Shown piece after piece: positions 21,010 to 30,900 of a stretch of 64,000 bases of DNA. The notes under the pieces are model-generated. The model was not told the origin of the DNA. It was given only the letters and a program-made list of their open reading frames with translations, and did no database searches. The first letter of the stretch is position 1. Each line of letters begins with the position of its first letter. The stretch comes from Rhizaria sp. SCN 62-66 (lineage: Eukaryota > Rhizaria, unplaced), in NCBI GenBank assembly GCA_001724265.1, contig MEDY01000660.1, positions 1-64,000 on the forward strand, given 5' to 3'. The translations under genes and the position numbers were made by a program.

Positions 21010-22995
21010 TTACGCGCGGATGGGCTTGGTGTTCTCCTCGAGCCACTTGGCGGCGAGCGCGTCGCCGGCGACCAGCGGGCCTACGACGGCCTTGCACTCG
21101 GCGTGGTAGCTGTCGAGGTACTTGATGTCGTCCGCGGAGAGCAGCTCGACGTCGATGAGGCGGCGGTCCACGGGCACGAGCGTGAGGTTCTCGAAGCCTA
21201 AGTACTTGTCCGAGTGCTCAGCAGCCTTGCGGGTGCAGAAGACGAGGTTCTCAATGCGGATGCCGAACTCGCCGTCGTGGTAGTAGCCGGGCTCGTTAGA
21301 GAGCACCATGCCGGGCACGATGGGCGTGGTGCACATCGACCCGCCGCGGTTCATCATCGCGATACCCTGGGGCCCCTCGTGCACGTTGAGGTAGGAGCCG
21401 ACGCCATGGCCCGTGCCGTGGAGGAAGTTGAGCCCGTCGCGCCAAAGGAACTGGCGCGCAAGCGTGTCGAGCGCGGGGCCCATGGTGTTGGGCGGGAAGA
21501 TCTGCGCCGCGAGCGAGATGTGGCCCTGCAGCACGCGCGTGTTGGCGCGGCGCTGGAAGCGCGACGGCGCGCCGTCCGTCTCGGCGTCGCCGACCGTGGC
21601 GTCGGCGCCGGGGCGCGCGAGGAACACAGTGCGCGTGATGTCGGTGGTACCATCGAGGTACTGGCCTCCGGAGTCGAGCAAGAAGACCTTGCCCGTGGTC
21701 AGCGGCGACGAGGTCGTCGCACTGGGCGAGTAGTGGATCACGGCACCGTTGGGGCCGATGGAGCTGATGGTGTCAAACGACAGGCCAACGCATGACGCGC
21801 ACTCGCGGCGGAACGCCTCGAGCTTCTCCGCAGCCGAGTACTCGGTGAGCGGCGACTTAGCGATGACGTCGGCGGGGTCGGTGGCCTTGGGTAGCGAGGG
21901 CAGCTGCGCCTCGAGCCAGGCGAGGAAGCGGCACACGGCGACGGCATCGTTGATGTGCGCGCGCTTCATGCCCTCGAGCTCGGCCTCGTTCTTGATCGCC
22001 TTGGCGAGCGTGATGGGCGTCGCGTCCTTGTTGACCAGCGCGGCCTCGGTGCCCGCGGCGGCCTTGCTCACCAGCGCGCGGTCCACCGCCACCGTCGTCG
22101 TCTTGGCGTTGGTCCAGATCTTGTACTGGGCCTCGCCGGCGGCCAGACGCGCGGCGCAGACGCCCGAGAGCGTCTCCATGGCGGCGAGCGCGGCGCCGTA
22201 GGGCGCGACGGCCACACTGGCCTCGGCGAGGTGCGCGGCGACGTCGGGCGCAAACTTGTTCTCGTCGACGAAGAGCGTGGCGGCGTCAGCGGTGACGACA
22301 GCGTAGGACATGAACACCGGGTTGTAGTCGATGTCAGAGCCGCGGAGGTTATAGAGCCAGGCGACCTCGTCCAGCGCAGAGACGACGACGGCGAAGGCGC
22401 CCTGCTTGGCCATCTCCTCGCGGAGCTTGGCGAGCTTGTCGGCAACGGACTGGCCGGCGAAGGCGACGGGGTGCGTCTTGATCACGCCCGCGGGCGCGGC
22501 GGGGCGTACCTCGGTCTCACCGTCGATCTGGCCGGCTGCGGTGGGCCAGATGGCGTCGACGAGGTTGTCCGCGATCGGGGTCATCGAGACCTTCTTGGGC
22601 TGCAGCGCCTTGTCGTAGCTCTCGAGCTGCGCGAGCGAGACGAGGAAGGGGTCGAAACCGACCTTGCCCGAGGCGGTGACGTTGTCGGCGAGCCACTTGT
22701 GGATCGAAGGCACGCCGTCGGTGCCGTCCTTCATCAGCTGCCAGCACGACGCGTCGAGCTGGCGCTCGGCCTGCAGGAAGTAGCGGCCGTCAGTCCACAG
22801 CAGCGCCGCGGTGGGGGTCACCACGGCCGTGCCCGCGGAGCCGTCGAAGCCGGAGAGGAAGTCGCGGCGCTTATCGTACAGCGCGGTGTACTCCGACTGG
22901 TGGGCGTCGGCGGAAGGGATGATGTACGCGTCGATCGCGTGCTTGCTCAGCAGCGTGCGGATGCGTGCGAGACGCGCAGCGGCAGGAGTGGCCAT
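21010..22995 (-). CDS. XPNPEP1: Xaa-Pro aminopeptidase 1 (aminopeptidase P, M24B family)
   Basis: This metallopeptidase removes an N-terminal residue preceding proline, usually as a cytosolic dimer. The ATG at 22995 gives 661 residues beginning MATPAAARLARIRTLLSKH, which aligns with the normal start. The frame extends upstream but without family similarity. Two creatinase-N-like domains come first (DAYIIPSADAHQSEY, RRDFLSGFDGSAGTAVVT and WTDGRYFLQAE at the start of the first). The pita-bread catalytic domain follows. All five dinuclear metal ligands can be placed: Asp441 and Asp452 (LLDSGGQYLDGTTDITRT), His530 (HGTGHGVGSYLNVHEGP), Glu568 (SNEPGYY) and Glu582 (GIRIEN). A short insertion (ARPGADATVGDAETDG) separates the aspartate and histidine motifs. 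There is no signal peptide, in keeping with a cytosolic form. The stop is TAA. Confidence in family and activity is high. Confidence 0.95.
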   Translation of the reverse strand: MATPAAARLARIRTLLSKHAIDAYIIPSADAHQSEYTALYDKRRDFLSGFDGSAGTAVVTPTAALLWTDGRYFLQAERQLDASCWQLMKDGTDGVPSIHKWLADNVTASGKVGFDPFLVSLAQLESYDKALQPKKVSMTPIADNLVDAIWPTAAGQIDGETEVRPAAPAGVIKTHPVAFAGQSVADKLAKLREEMAKQGAFAVVVSALDEVAWLYNLRGSDIDYNPVFMSYAVVTADAATLFVDENKFAPDVAAHLAEASVAVAPYGAALAAMETLSGVCAARLAAGEAQYKIWTNAKTTTVAVDRALVSKAAAGTEAALVNKDATPITLAKAIKNEAELEGMKRAHINDAVAVCRFLAWLEAQLPSLPKATDPADVIAKSPLTEYSAAEKLEAFRRECASCVGLSFDTISSIGPNGAVIHYSPSATTSSPLTTGKVFLLDSGGQYLDGTTDITRTVFLARPGADATVGDAETDGAPSRFQRRANTRVLQGHISLAAQIFPPNTMGPALDTLARQFLWRDGLNFLHGTGHGVGSYLNVHEGPQGIAMMNRGGSMCTTPIVPGMVLSNEPGYYHDGEFGIRIENLVFCTRKAAEHSDKYLGFENLTLVPVDRRLIDVELLSADDIKYLDSYHAECKAVVGPLVAGDALAAKWLEENTKPIRA

Positions 22996-23606
22996 CTGTG
23001 TTGTCCATGGGAAACAGTGGGGATGCAGATATAGTTGAGTAGAGTCAAGGCGGACGGAGCAAAACGGAGCCAAGAGAGCATCGGCCGAAACAGAGGTCGA
23101 GTGGGTGTTTGAAAAAGAGGATAAAAAGAGTGAAAGTCGCCAAGTGAGTGAGATAGAAGTTGATTCTGGTTGAAAACTATGGTCTGTGCGTGAATCATGA
23201 TACCACATTCACTTCCAGGGCCGTGAATGATGTCAACAAAGGAGATCTAGGATGGTGCGTCGTCTCTGATGGCCGGATCAAGGAACCGACGCCATCACGG
23301 CGTCATACACCATGATGCACGTTTTCTCCAGCAGTAAAAATAATATACACACACAAGAAACAATGTGGCCACTCACGAAACATCAAGTAAATCTACTTTG
23401 GATTCGTGTTTCGTGTGTATGTTCTTTTCCAGTTGCATCCGGAGTCTGGTTATGGACCGAAGGCAGAACGACCACAAACGCAATGGAAGTGTGCGCAGAT
23501 CTATGAAAATAGGATACAGGCAGTGTATTCATGGCCCCTTCAGGCCCAGCGCAAAGCACCTTTTCGTACATAGAATAAATCACATTTTTTTAGTCAATCC
23601 CCCTTT
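22996..23606. other. Intergenic region upstream of aminopeptidase P and downstream of the ER lectin gene
   Basis: These 611 bases of AT-rich sequence lie between two minus-strand genes. On the minus strand, CACAG directly abuts the aminopeptidase P ATG, resembling a splice acceptor, so a 5'-UTR intron is possible. No RNA gene was seen. Confidence 0.35.
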
Positions 23607-26600
23607 TCACGTGCTGGCCTCGCCCCAGAGCCCGCGGATGAGCGCCGCCAGCGCGGGGTCGGGGCGCGTGTCCCGGTCGATGGCGAGCGTGCGCGAGCGC
23701 GGGGTGGCGCGCGCGGACGCAAGCAGCGAGGACGAGAACGCAGCCGCCGGGTCCGCGCGCACGGGCTCCTCGCTCAGCATCTCCAGCGCGGCCTCGGTCG
23801 GCACCGCGCGCGACGCCATCCCGAGCAGATCGCTGTCGGTATTCGCGGCGCCTACAGTCGCAGCGTCGCCGAAGGCGTTGTCGTCGACGCGACACACGAG
23901 CTCGCCGAAGACGAGCTGCTCGGGGCGCATCACTCCCAGCGCGCAGAGCTGCGGCGCGTCGACCTCGATCACGTACTGGCACGCCGCGACCTCGGTGACG
24001 GCTACAATCGACGCGGGGCCACGCGTCTTACCCGACGGCGGGCAGAAGAAGCGCGCCTCGGTGCGCCGCGGGGTCCCGTCGTCGCAGGCGGCGCCGCCCT
24101 CGTACCACTGCGCGATGTAGTTGTCGCTCCACTTGCCCGCCTTGACCACGGCCAGAGAGCGCGCCCACGCCGCGGCCGCCGGGTCGCGCGCCACGGGGCC
24201 CGCGGCGGCGACGGCGGCGACGGCGGCGGCGGCGGACGCGGCCACAGGCAGAGGGCCCGACGGCACGGCGCCAAGCCCGTAGCTGGCCGTCGTCTGGAAC
24301 GTCGTCTGCGGCTTATTCCCGCCCGCCGCCGTCGTCGCGGCCTGACCCTTGCCGGGGCCGGTGGTCTCGACGTGCACGTGGTACTGCACGATGTCACGCC
24401 CGGGGCACAGCGTGTACGTCCACCACCCGGCGTTGTGGGTGAGGCACCCCACCGCGGCCACGGATGACAGCGCGCGCCCGGCCTCGAGCAGCTGCAGTGG
24501 GCCAGCGGGCTCTGCGCTCGCAGCGTCCGCCGCGCCCGCACCCGCAACGGGCAGCCGCGGCGCGCGACCGCCGCTCACCGCCGCCGTGGAGGCCGGCTTC
24601 GCGGCGGTGGCGGTGGCGGGGCGGACGAGGGCCTCGCGCTCAGCCTCTGGCGCGGCGGCGAGCGCGGCGAGCGCGCAGGCGGCGTCGGTGGCCACGGTGA
24701 TGACGTAGTCGTGCGGCCGCGGCTCGCTGATGTGCGCGATCCACGCCTCCCAGCCCGCCGCGCTCACGGCGCTCTTGCCAGCCTTGCTACTGCTCTTGCT
24801 CTTGGAGTCACTCTGGCTCTTGGAGTCACTCTTGCTCTTAGGGTCACTAGCGGCAGGAGACGCAGTCGTGGGCGCAGTGGCCGTCGATGCCGTTGAGCCC
24901 TTCTTAACGTCATTGTTGTCGAGAGCACTGCGCACCTTGCCCTGCTTACCACTGTCCTTACCCTGCTTGCTGTCCTTGCTACTGCCGGCTTTGCTGGCGG
25001 TCTTGTCCTTGGCGCTGGCCCGGAGCAGGTTGCCCTCGCTGTCGGTGGCGTACGTTGTGCCACGCACCTTGCTCATGTCGACCTCGCCTTCGCTCTCGTC
25101 GTCGCCCTCGTCGTCGAGCTCGGCGCCAGCGTCGCTCTCGCTGTCATCCGCAGCCGCAGCCTCAGAGGCTTGCTGGGTATCCGTCTCCGCGGCGACAGCG
25201 GCGGCGGCCGCGTCCGCGGCCTGGCGCTCCTCCGCGGCCGCTGCAATCGCCGTCGCCGCGGCCTCGATCGCGGGCCGCGGCGGGCGCAACGCCACTGCGG
25301 GGCCCTGCGGGCGCAGGCGCGGGCGCTGCATCGCCGCCGAGGGGCACACGAAGAGCACGCGCGTGTTGCGGTGCGAGGTGCCGCCGGAGAAAAACTGCGC
25401 GTACACGCCCTCGGTCGCAATTGTGCGCGGGCCGGCGGGCAGCGAGACTGCAGGCGCAGCCGGCGTAGCAGCAGCAGCAGTAGAGGCAGCAGCAGGGGCA
25501 GGCTTAGTCGCGGTCGCGGCAGGCGCAGGCGTCGTCTCGGTCGCACTTGCACTGTCACTAAGTTGCGACTGCGCCTGTTCTGCCTGCAGCTGGCTGGCGT
25601 CCGCGGGCGCAAGCGTGAGCCCAAGCTCGTGCGCGGCGTCCTCGACCACGCCGACGATGTCGACATCAACCACGGCGTCGCCGGCCTCGGCGCCGCGCTC
25701 CATCGACTCGGCGACAATGTCCGCTGCCGTCTCGCGCAGCCGCCGCAGCGCGTCGTCGTCAAGCGCGCCCAGCCCTAGCGCAGCCAGCTCGCGCGCCATC
25801 AGACTCACGCCGTCGCCGTCGCCGTCGCCGCCGGCGGGCAGCGCGTCCAGCGGCACGGTCCCGTCGGCCCCCGCGGCGCCGATGATCACGTCCGAGTCAA
25901 AGCCCAGCGCCTCGAGCATCTCCGCCGCGCCGCGCCGCAGCCCGTCCGCGTCGCCCTCCGCGCCCGGATCACCGGCACCGGCGTTGGCGGCGGCGTTGGC
26001 GGCGTCGTTGGCGGTGAGCGCGTGGTCCGGAGCGCCCACGTCGGCGAGGAGGTCGCGCACCCACCGGTGCAGGAAGTCGGCCGGCCGCGACGACAGCGCA
26101 GCGGCGCGCGCGGCCGCGGCGGCCTCGGCGGCGGCGAGCGCCGGGGACACCGTCGTTGTCGCAGAGGCAGAGGCAGAGGCAGCGTTCGCCGACGAGTCGC
26201 TGCCAGCAGGGTTCGCGGCCGCAGCAGCAGTGGTGGCAGCTTCAGCCGCCTTAGCCTCGGCCGCCAGGTCTGCCCAGGCGCGTGCCGCGACGCCCTCGCC
26301 GCGAACGCCGGGGATGCGGGACAGCGCTGCGAAGGCCGCGGGCAGCGGGGCCGTCTCGTCCGCGCTGCTCGCCGCGTACTGGCCCAGCAGGAACGTCGTC
26401 TCGTGCGGCGCGGCGGCGCCACTGGCGCTGCCCTGCGCACGGCGGAACTGCGTCACGTTGGCGAACGGGCAGACCGCGTAGGACCAGTAGCCGTGGTCGT
26501 GCTCGACGCAGAGCCCCTGCAGCGCCGTCGCAAGCAGCTCGGCGCGCCGCGCCGCGGGCACGCGCGCGCCCAGCACGAGCTCGTCGCCGGGGGCCGCAGG

Positions 26601-27275
26601 GGCCGAGCTGGCGGCGGAGGCGGCGTCGGCGGCGGGCGAGGCGGCGCCGTAGGCCGATACGAAGGCCGGGTCCGTGCCCTGCGCTGCGAGCGCGCGCCAG
26701 TGCGCAAGCGCGGCCGGGTGCGGCGACAGCAGCGCGTCCAGCGGCGGCACGGCGGGCAGCGCGGTCGCCGACGCGGCGGGCGCGGCGGTGCCGCCCGCAG
26801 CTGCTGAGGCTGCGGCTGCGGCGGCGTCCTCGGCGGCGGCCGCGGCGGGCTCGGCGTAGCGCTGGAAGGTCTGCGCGATGGGCCGCGCGGACAGCGCGGG
26901 CACGGGGAACACAAAGCCCGCGGCGGAGGCGGCGGCGGCGCCCGAGGCGGAGCGCTGCGAGCCGAAGGGCGTGCGCAGCGGCACGGCGCAGGTGAAGTCC
27001 TGGCGCTCGATGCGAACGGGAACGGTCAGGGGGGACGCGCCGTAGTTTTGCGGGGGCAGCAGCGCGTCGGCGCGCGCGCGGTCAAAGTCCTTGCTAAGAA
27101 AACCGACAATGTACTGCGGGTCCGCGCGCGAGACGGGCGTCAGTACGGGGTACAGGTTCGCGGGGACGAGCTGAGCCAGGGCGCCTACCAGGCACGACGC
27201 GACCAGCAGCGCGAGCAGCGCTGCACGCGGCGGACGGGAGCAGCTATGCGTACCCTGAACAGGCAGGCGGCTCAT
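23607..27275 (-). CDS. OS-9/erlectin-like ER lectin with two MRH domains
   Basis: This probable ER-associated degradation lectin would read mannose-trimmed N-glycans and pass misfolded glycoproteins to the Hrd1 ligase. Residues 1-35 form a signal peptide (ALLALLVASCLVGALA core). Two mannose-6-phosphate-receptor-homology domains are visible, the arrangement known from erlectin (ERLEC1/XTP3-B). The second, near 942-1110, is compact and complete: GWWTYTLCPGRDIVQYH supplies the Trp and Gln, TEARFFCPPSG the Arg, and TEVAACQYVIEV the Glu and Tyr. The first keeps the Gln (YWSYAVCPFANVTQF, near 255-275), Arg (NTRVLFVC, near 640) and Glu/Tyr (SEPRPHDYVITV, near 845-855). It is split by two insertions of about 360 and 200 residues, one Ala/Asp-rich and one carrying Lys-Ser-Asp repeats. 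The Cys before its final Tyr is His. No C-terminal HDEL-type signal is present. The protein has 1,222 residues and a TGA stop. Homology to glucosidase II beta was considered less likely because of the two domains. Confidence 0.82.
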   Translation of the reverse strand: MSRLPVQGTHSCSRPPRAALLALLVASCLVGALAQLVPANLYPVLTPVSRADPQYIVGFLSKDFDRARADALLPPQNYGASPLTVPVRIERQDFTCAVPLRTPFGSQRSASGAAAASAAGFVFPVPALSARPIAQTFQRYAEPAAAAAEDAAAAAASAAAGGTAAPAASATALPAVPPLDALLSPHPAALAHWRALAAQGTDPAFVSAYGAASPAADAASAASSAPAAPGDELVLGARVPAARRAELLATALQGLCVEHDHGYWSYAVCPFANVTQFRRAQGSASGAAAPHETTFLLGQYAASSADETAPLPAAFAALSRIPGVRGEGVAARAWADLAAEAKAAEAATTAAAAANPAGSDSSANAASASASATTTVSPALAAAEAAAAARAAALSSRPADFLHRWVRDLLADVGAPDHALTANDAANAAANAGAGDPGAEGDADGLRRGAAEMLEALGFDSDVIIGAAGADGTVPLDALPAGGDGDGDGVSLMARELAALGLGALDDDALRRLRETAADIVAESMERGAEAGDAVVDVDIVGVVEDAAHELGLTLAPADASQLQAEQAQSQLSDSASATETTPAPAATATKPAPAAASTAAAATPAAPAVSLPAGPRTIATEGVYAQFFSGGTSHRNTRVLFVCPSAAMQRPRLRPQGPAVALRPPRPAIEAAATAIAAAAEERQAADAAAAAVAAETDTQQASEAAAADDSESDAGAELDDEGDDESEGEVDMSKVRGTTYATDSEGNLLRASAKDKTASKAGSSKDSKQGKDSGKQGKVRSALDNNDVKKGSTASTATAPTTASPAASDPKSKSDSKSQSDSKSKSSSKAGKSAVSAAGWEAWIAHISEPRPHDYVITVATDAACALAALAAAPEAEREALVRPATATAAKPASTAAVSGGRAPRLPVAGAGAADAASAEPAGPLQLLEAGRALSSVAAVGCLTHNAGWWTYTLCPGRDIVQYHVHVETTGPGKGQAATTAAGGNKPQTTFQTTASYGLGAVPSGPLPVAASAAAAVAAVAAAGPVARDPAAAAWARSLAVVKAGKWSDNYIAQWYEGGAACDDGTPRRTEARFFCPPSGKTRGPASIVAVTEVAACQYVIEVDAPQLCALGVMRPEQLVFGELVCRVDDNAFGDAATVGAANTDSDLLGMASRAVPTEAALEMLSEEPVRADPAAAFSSSLLASARATPRSRTLAIDRDTRPDPALAALIRGLWGEAST
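24767..24862 (-). repeat. Imperfect Lys-Ser-Asp/Gln codon repeats inside the ER lectin gene
   Basis: Repeated ctcttggagtcact-like units encode a KSKSDSKSQSDSKSK-type segment inside the inserted region of the first MRH domain. This is a degenerate repeat, probably a flexible linker. Confidence 0.6.
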
Positions 27276-27989
27276 CGGCGGTTAGATGTAGCGAAATACA
27301 AGGTATACGATGATGTGGCACAAAGGGAGCGCCTTTGGGCGGAGGCGATACGAGACGAGAAGACGTCAGACGAATCTCGACGAGTTTGTCGCTGGATGAA
27401 GCCTAAACGGAGCAGTGGGAAAAAATCGAAATAAATATAAAATAAAAATGCCAGCGTTGATTTACCACAAAGAGACCCAGCCACATTAGACGAACAGGAT
27501 ATCGCGCACGATGACCGAGGATTTTGCTGACAGGAGATAGCCAGATGGCCCCCCTTTGTCGAACCGGTGGCCGTGGTTGGAACGAGCAGCAGTATTTGTG
27601 TCATTTTATGGTTGAATTGTAATTGAAGGCTGATCAGATGAAGGATTCGAGGACTAAAATATGCAGGATTCTGTTTTATTTGGGGAAAAAATGCTGCAGT
27701 CTGGAGCTATGTTTAAACTGTTATGGTTAACGTTTGACAATAACATTCGTGCGCACGAAAGAATACTGCTGACATGCAGTGCCAGTGATTATTCTTGACG
27801 TCCAAGCACGAGTAAGAGGATAAGGTAGGACAAACAAACAGAAGACAAGAGGGACACAAATATTATAAACAAGAACACAACAATAGACAAACAGAAATCA
27901 GTATTATACGGTCTATACTTGCTGTTTAGTTAGAGGAGTAATGAGTATGCGCTTAAAGGCGAAGCTGTGCGCGATCAGAAGTTGTTGCG
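27276..27989. other. Intergenic region between two minus-strand genes
   Basis: These 714 bases of AT-rich sequence contain the ER lectin promoter and the 3' flank of the coiled-coil gene. Scattered AATAAA-like and TTTATT-like words occur (for example near 27676). No RNA gene or mobile element was seen. Confidence 0.35.
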
Positions 27990-30900
27990 TCACTGGTTGG
28001 ACACTTTCCACGCGCCGCCACTCTGGAACTGGAACGCGTTGGCGTCCGACGCGCTGCTCAGCGGCCCGGCTGCGCGCGAGTTGGACCGCGGCAGCCCGGG
28101 GGCCGGGCTCGCCGCGCCGACCCGGGACTTGGACCGGCCGCGCGCCGCCGCCGCCGCGCCCGCGCTCGCGGTGGTGCTGAACAAGGAGCGCGCGCGCGGC
28201 GAGAGCGCGCGCTCGCTCCCGAGCCCGGGGCCGGGGCCGGGCGACGGGGCGGGCTTGCGCGGCGACAGCGCGCGGCGCGGCGGCTGCGACGGCGACTGCG
28301 ACGGCGGCACCGGCAACAGCGACGGGGACAGGGCGCCGCCCGCGCGCGGCGTCGGCGACACGGTGCCGCTGGCCTTGGGGATGGCGTTTGCGGCGGCGGA
28401 TGCGGTGAGCAGCGGGGACTTGTTGGTCGACGGCGAGGTCGTGGCGTCGCTCTCACTGGCGCTGCCTACAGCAACGGTGACTCCAGCAGCGGCAGCTGCG
28501 GGCTTCACGGCTGCGGACGCGGTTGCTGCACTGGCTGCAGTTGTGGCTACGGCGGGAGTGGGGGCCGCAGCGGGTTGAGCCGGCGCCGGATGCGACTGCT
28601 GCTGCTGCTGAGGTTGCAGGAGAGAAAGCGCGGCTGCAGGCGGCATCGGGGGGTCAAAGAAACCACCGCCGTAGCCGTTGCCACCGTTGCCAGCGTTGTT
28701 ATTGTGATTGTTGCTGCTGCCGCCATAGGTGCTGAGGCTGCTCTGCGCGCGCGGCATCGACGGGCTGAACGGCTGTTGCTGTTGCTGCTGTTGCTGCTGC
28801 TGGTGGGGGTAACCACCCTGATACTGCTGCTGCTGCTGTTGTTGTTGGGGGTAGCCCTGGCCCTGATAATGCTGACCCTGGTAATGCTGCTGCTGCTGCT
28901 GCTGGTTATGATTCTGGTACTGCTGCTGGTAATGCTGCTGGAACTGCACCGGCGTGGAGCCGTACTCGGCCTCGGGCGCGCCGAGCCCGGGCCCCGCAGA
29001 CGCGGCAGCCGCGGCCGCCGCGGTGGCGGCGCGGTGGGCGCGCAGCACGCCGCCCAGGATCGGCGCGGGCGCGGCCCATGACAGCGCCTTGTCGAGCAGG
29101 CGGTGGTGCAGTGCGGGCAACAGCGGCGCGGGCGGCAGCGCGGCGGCGGGCGCCAGCACCTCGGCCGCCACAGCTGGGTCGTCCAGCAGCGGCGCGACGT
29201 CGGCAACCGTGGCCAACAACACGTCCAGCGACAGCGGCCGCGCCGCCGAGGCCGAGCCCGAGCCCGGCGCGGCGCCGGCGGCGGGGCCCGCGGGGGGCGA
29301 GCCTCTCGACACGGTGCGCGACCGCGACTGCTGCTGCTGCTGCTGGTGCTGCTGGAACTGATGCGAGTAGCCGTTGCTATTGCTATTGTTATTGCGCGCG
29401 GCGGAGGGAGCGTGAGGCAGGTCGCCCATGAGCGGCGGCAGCGGACTAACGCGGCCCTGCGCGCCGTTGCCGCCAGCGCCGGGGTACACGAGCGGCTGCT
29501 GCGGCGGCGCGGCGGCGAGCGCGGCGTCGACCGAGTTGGCGAGCTGCGGCAGCGCGGCGCGGACGACCTTAAGCGCGTTCTGCATGCGCAGCGTGGCCTG
29601 CGCAAGCGCGGCGCGGCGGCGCGCGGCGTCGCGCAGCAGCTCCGCGAGCGCGGCGGCGTGCGCGGCGACGACGCCCTCGCGCCATTCGGCCTCGCGGGCC
29701 AGCGCATCGCCCTCCTGCTGCACGGCAGACAGCCACATGTGCGTGCGCAGGCGCTCGTAGTCGTTGTGCGCGCGGACCTCGGCGCGCAGCGTGTTGAGCT
29801 GCTGCAGCAGGCGTGCCACACGCTCGCGCTCGACGCCGAGCGCCAGAGACGTCACGTGGCCCGGCAGTCCTGCCACGGGCGTCGCCCCGCCGGAGCTGAC
29901 GCTGGCGTTGAGGCCGGCGGGCACGAGCGCGGTCGACATCTCGCCGGCGCTGTGGTCGTTGCCAATGTTGCCATTGCTGTTGTAGTTAAGGAGCGGGAGC
30001 GGCACATCGACGCCCAGCAGCACCGCGTTCTCGCGAGCGATCGCCTCCGCGGCCGCCAGCGCAGTCGGGTCGATCCCGGCCGCGTCGGCCGCGCCCCACC
30101 CAGCCAGGCCGCCGGCCTGCGACGACTGCGACGGGACGAGCGCGGCGGTGGTGTCCGGCGCGTCCGCGGGCGCGAGCGAGGCCGCCGTGGTGTTGGCGGC
30201 GGCGGCCAGCGCGCGCGCCTGCTGCGCGGGGGCGGCGGCCAGCGCCGCCGAGGCCGCGGCGAGGATCTGGAGCGTTTGCTGCAGCTCGAGCCGTAGGCGC
30301 TGTACGACGAGCACCTGGTGCGCGGGCGCGAGGGCCTCCTGCGCGCGCGCGGCCTCTGCGAGCAGCGTGTCCTCGGCGGCGACGGCGGCGAGCCACGCGT
30401 CGGCCTCAGCGACGTCGGCCGGCATCGCCAGCGCCACCAGCGCGTCCGCGGGGGACGCAGCCGGCGCGGGTGCGGACGCGGGCGCGGAGGCCGGCGCCGA
30501 GGCCGGGGACGCGGAGACAGGCGCAGATGCATGCGTGGGCACGGAGACGGGGGCGGACATGGAGGGGGGCGCAGATGCGGACGAAGGCGTGGGCGGGGAA
30601 ACGGGTGTCGCAGCCGCCGACGCGGTCGCGGGCGTAGGAGCAGTGTTGGCCCCAGCTGCCGCGGGCGCCGATAGCGCTGCGGGCTGCTTGGGCGAGGATT
30701 GTTCAAAAGACGCCACAGTCGCATTGATGCTCTTAGCGCTCGCATTCGCAGCTTTGCTGTGGGGGACAAGCTGGAAGGACTTCTTCTTGGCCTTCCAGGG
30801 CTTCACGCCGACTGCGGCGGCCTCCGTGTCAATGGAAGTCGTGCTGCCGGCGTGGCCAGCCGATTCAGCGGCGGCGGCCGCGGCGTCAGCAGCAACAGCG

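Noticed and set aside
23607-27275. Glucosidase II beta subunit as an alternative identity for the MRH protein
   Set aside because: That family has one C-terminal MRH domain with N-terminal LDLa-type Cys modules. Here there are two MRH domains and no such modules.
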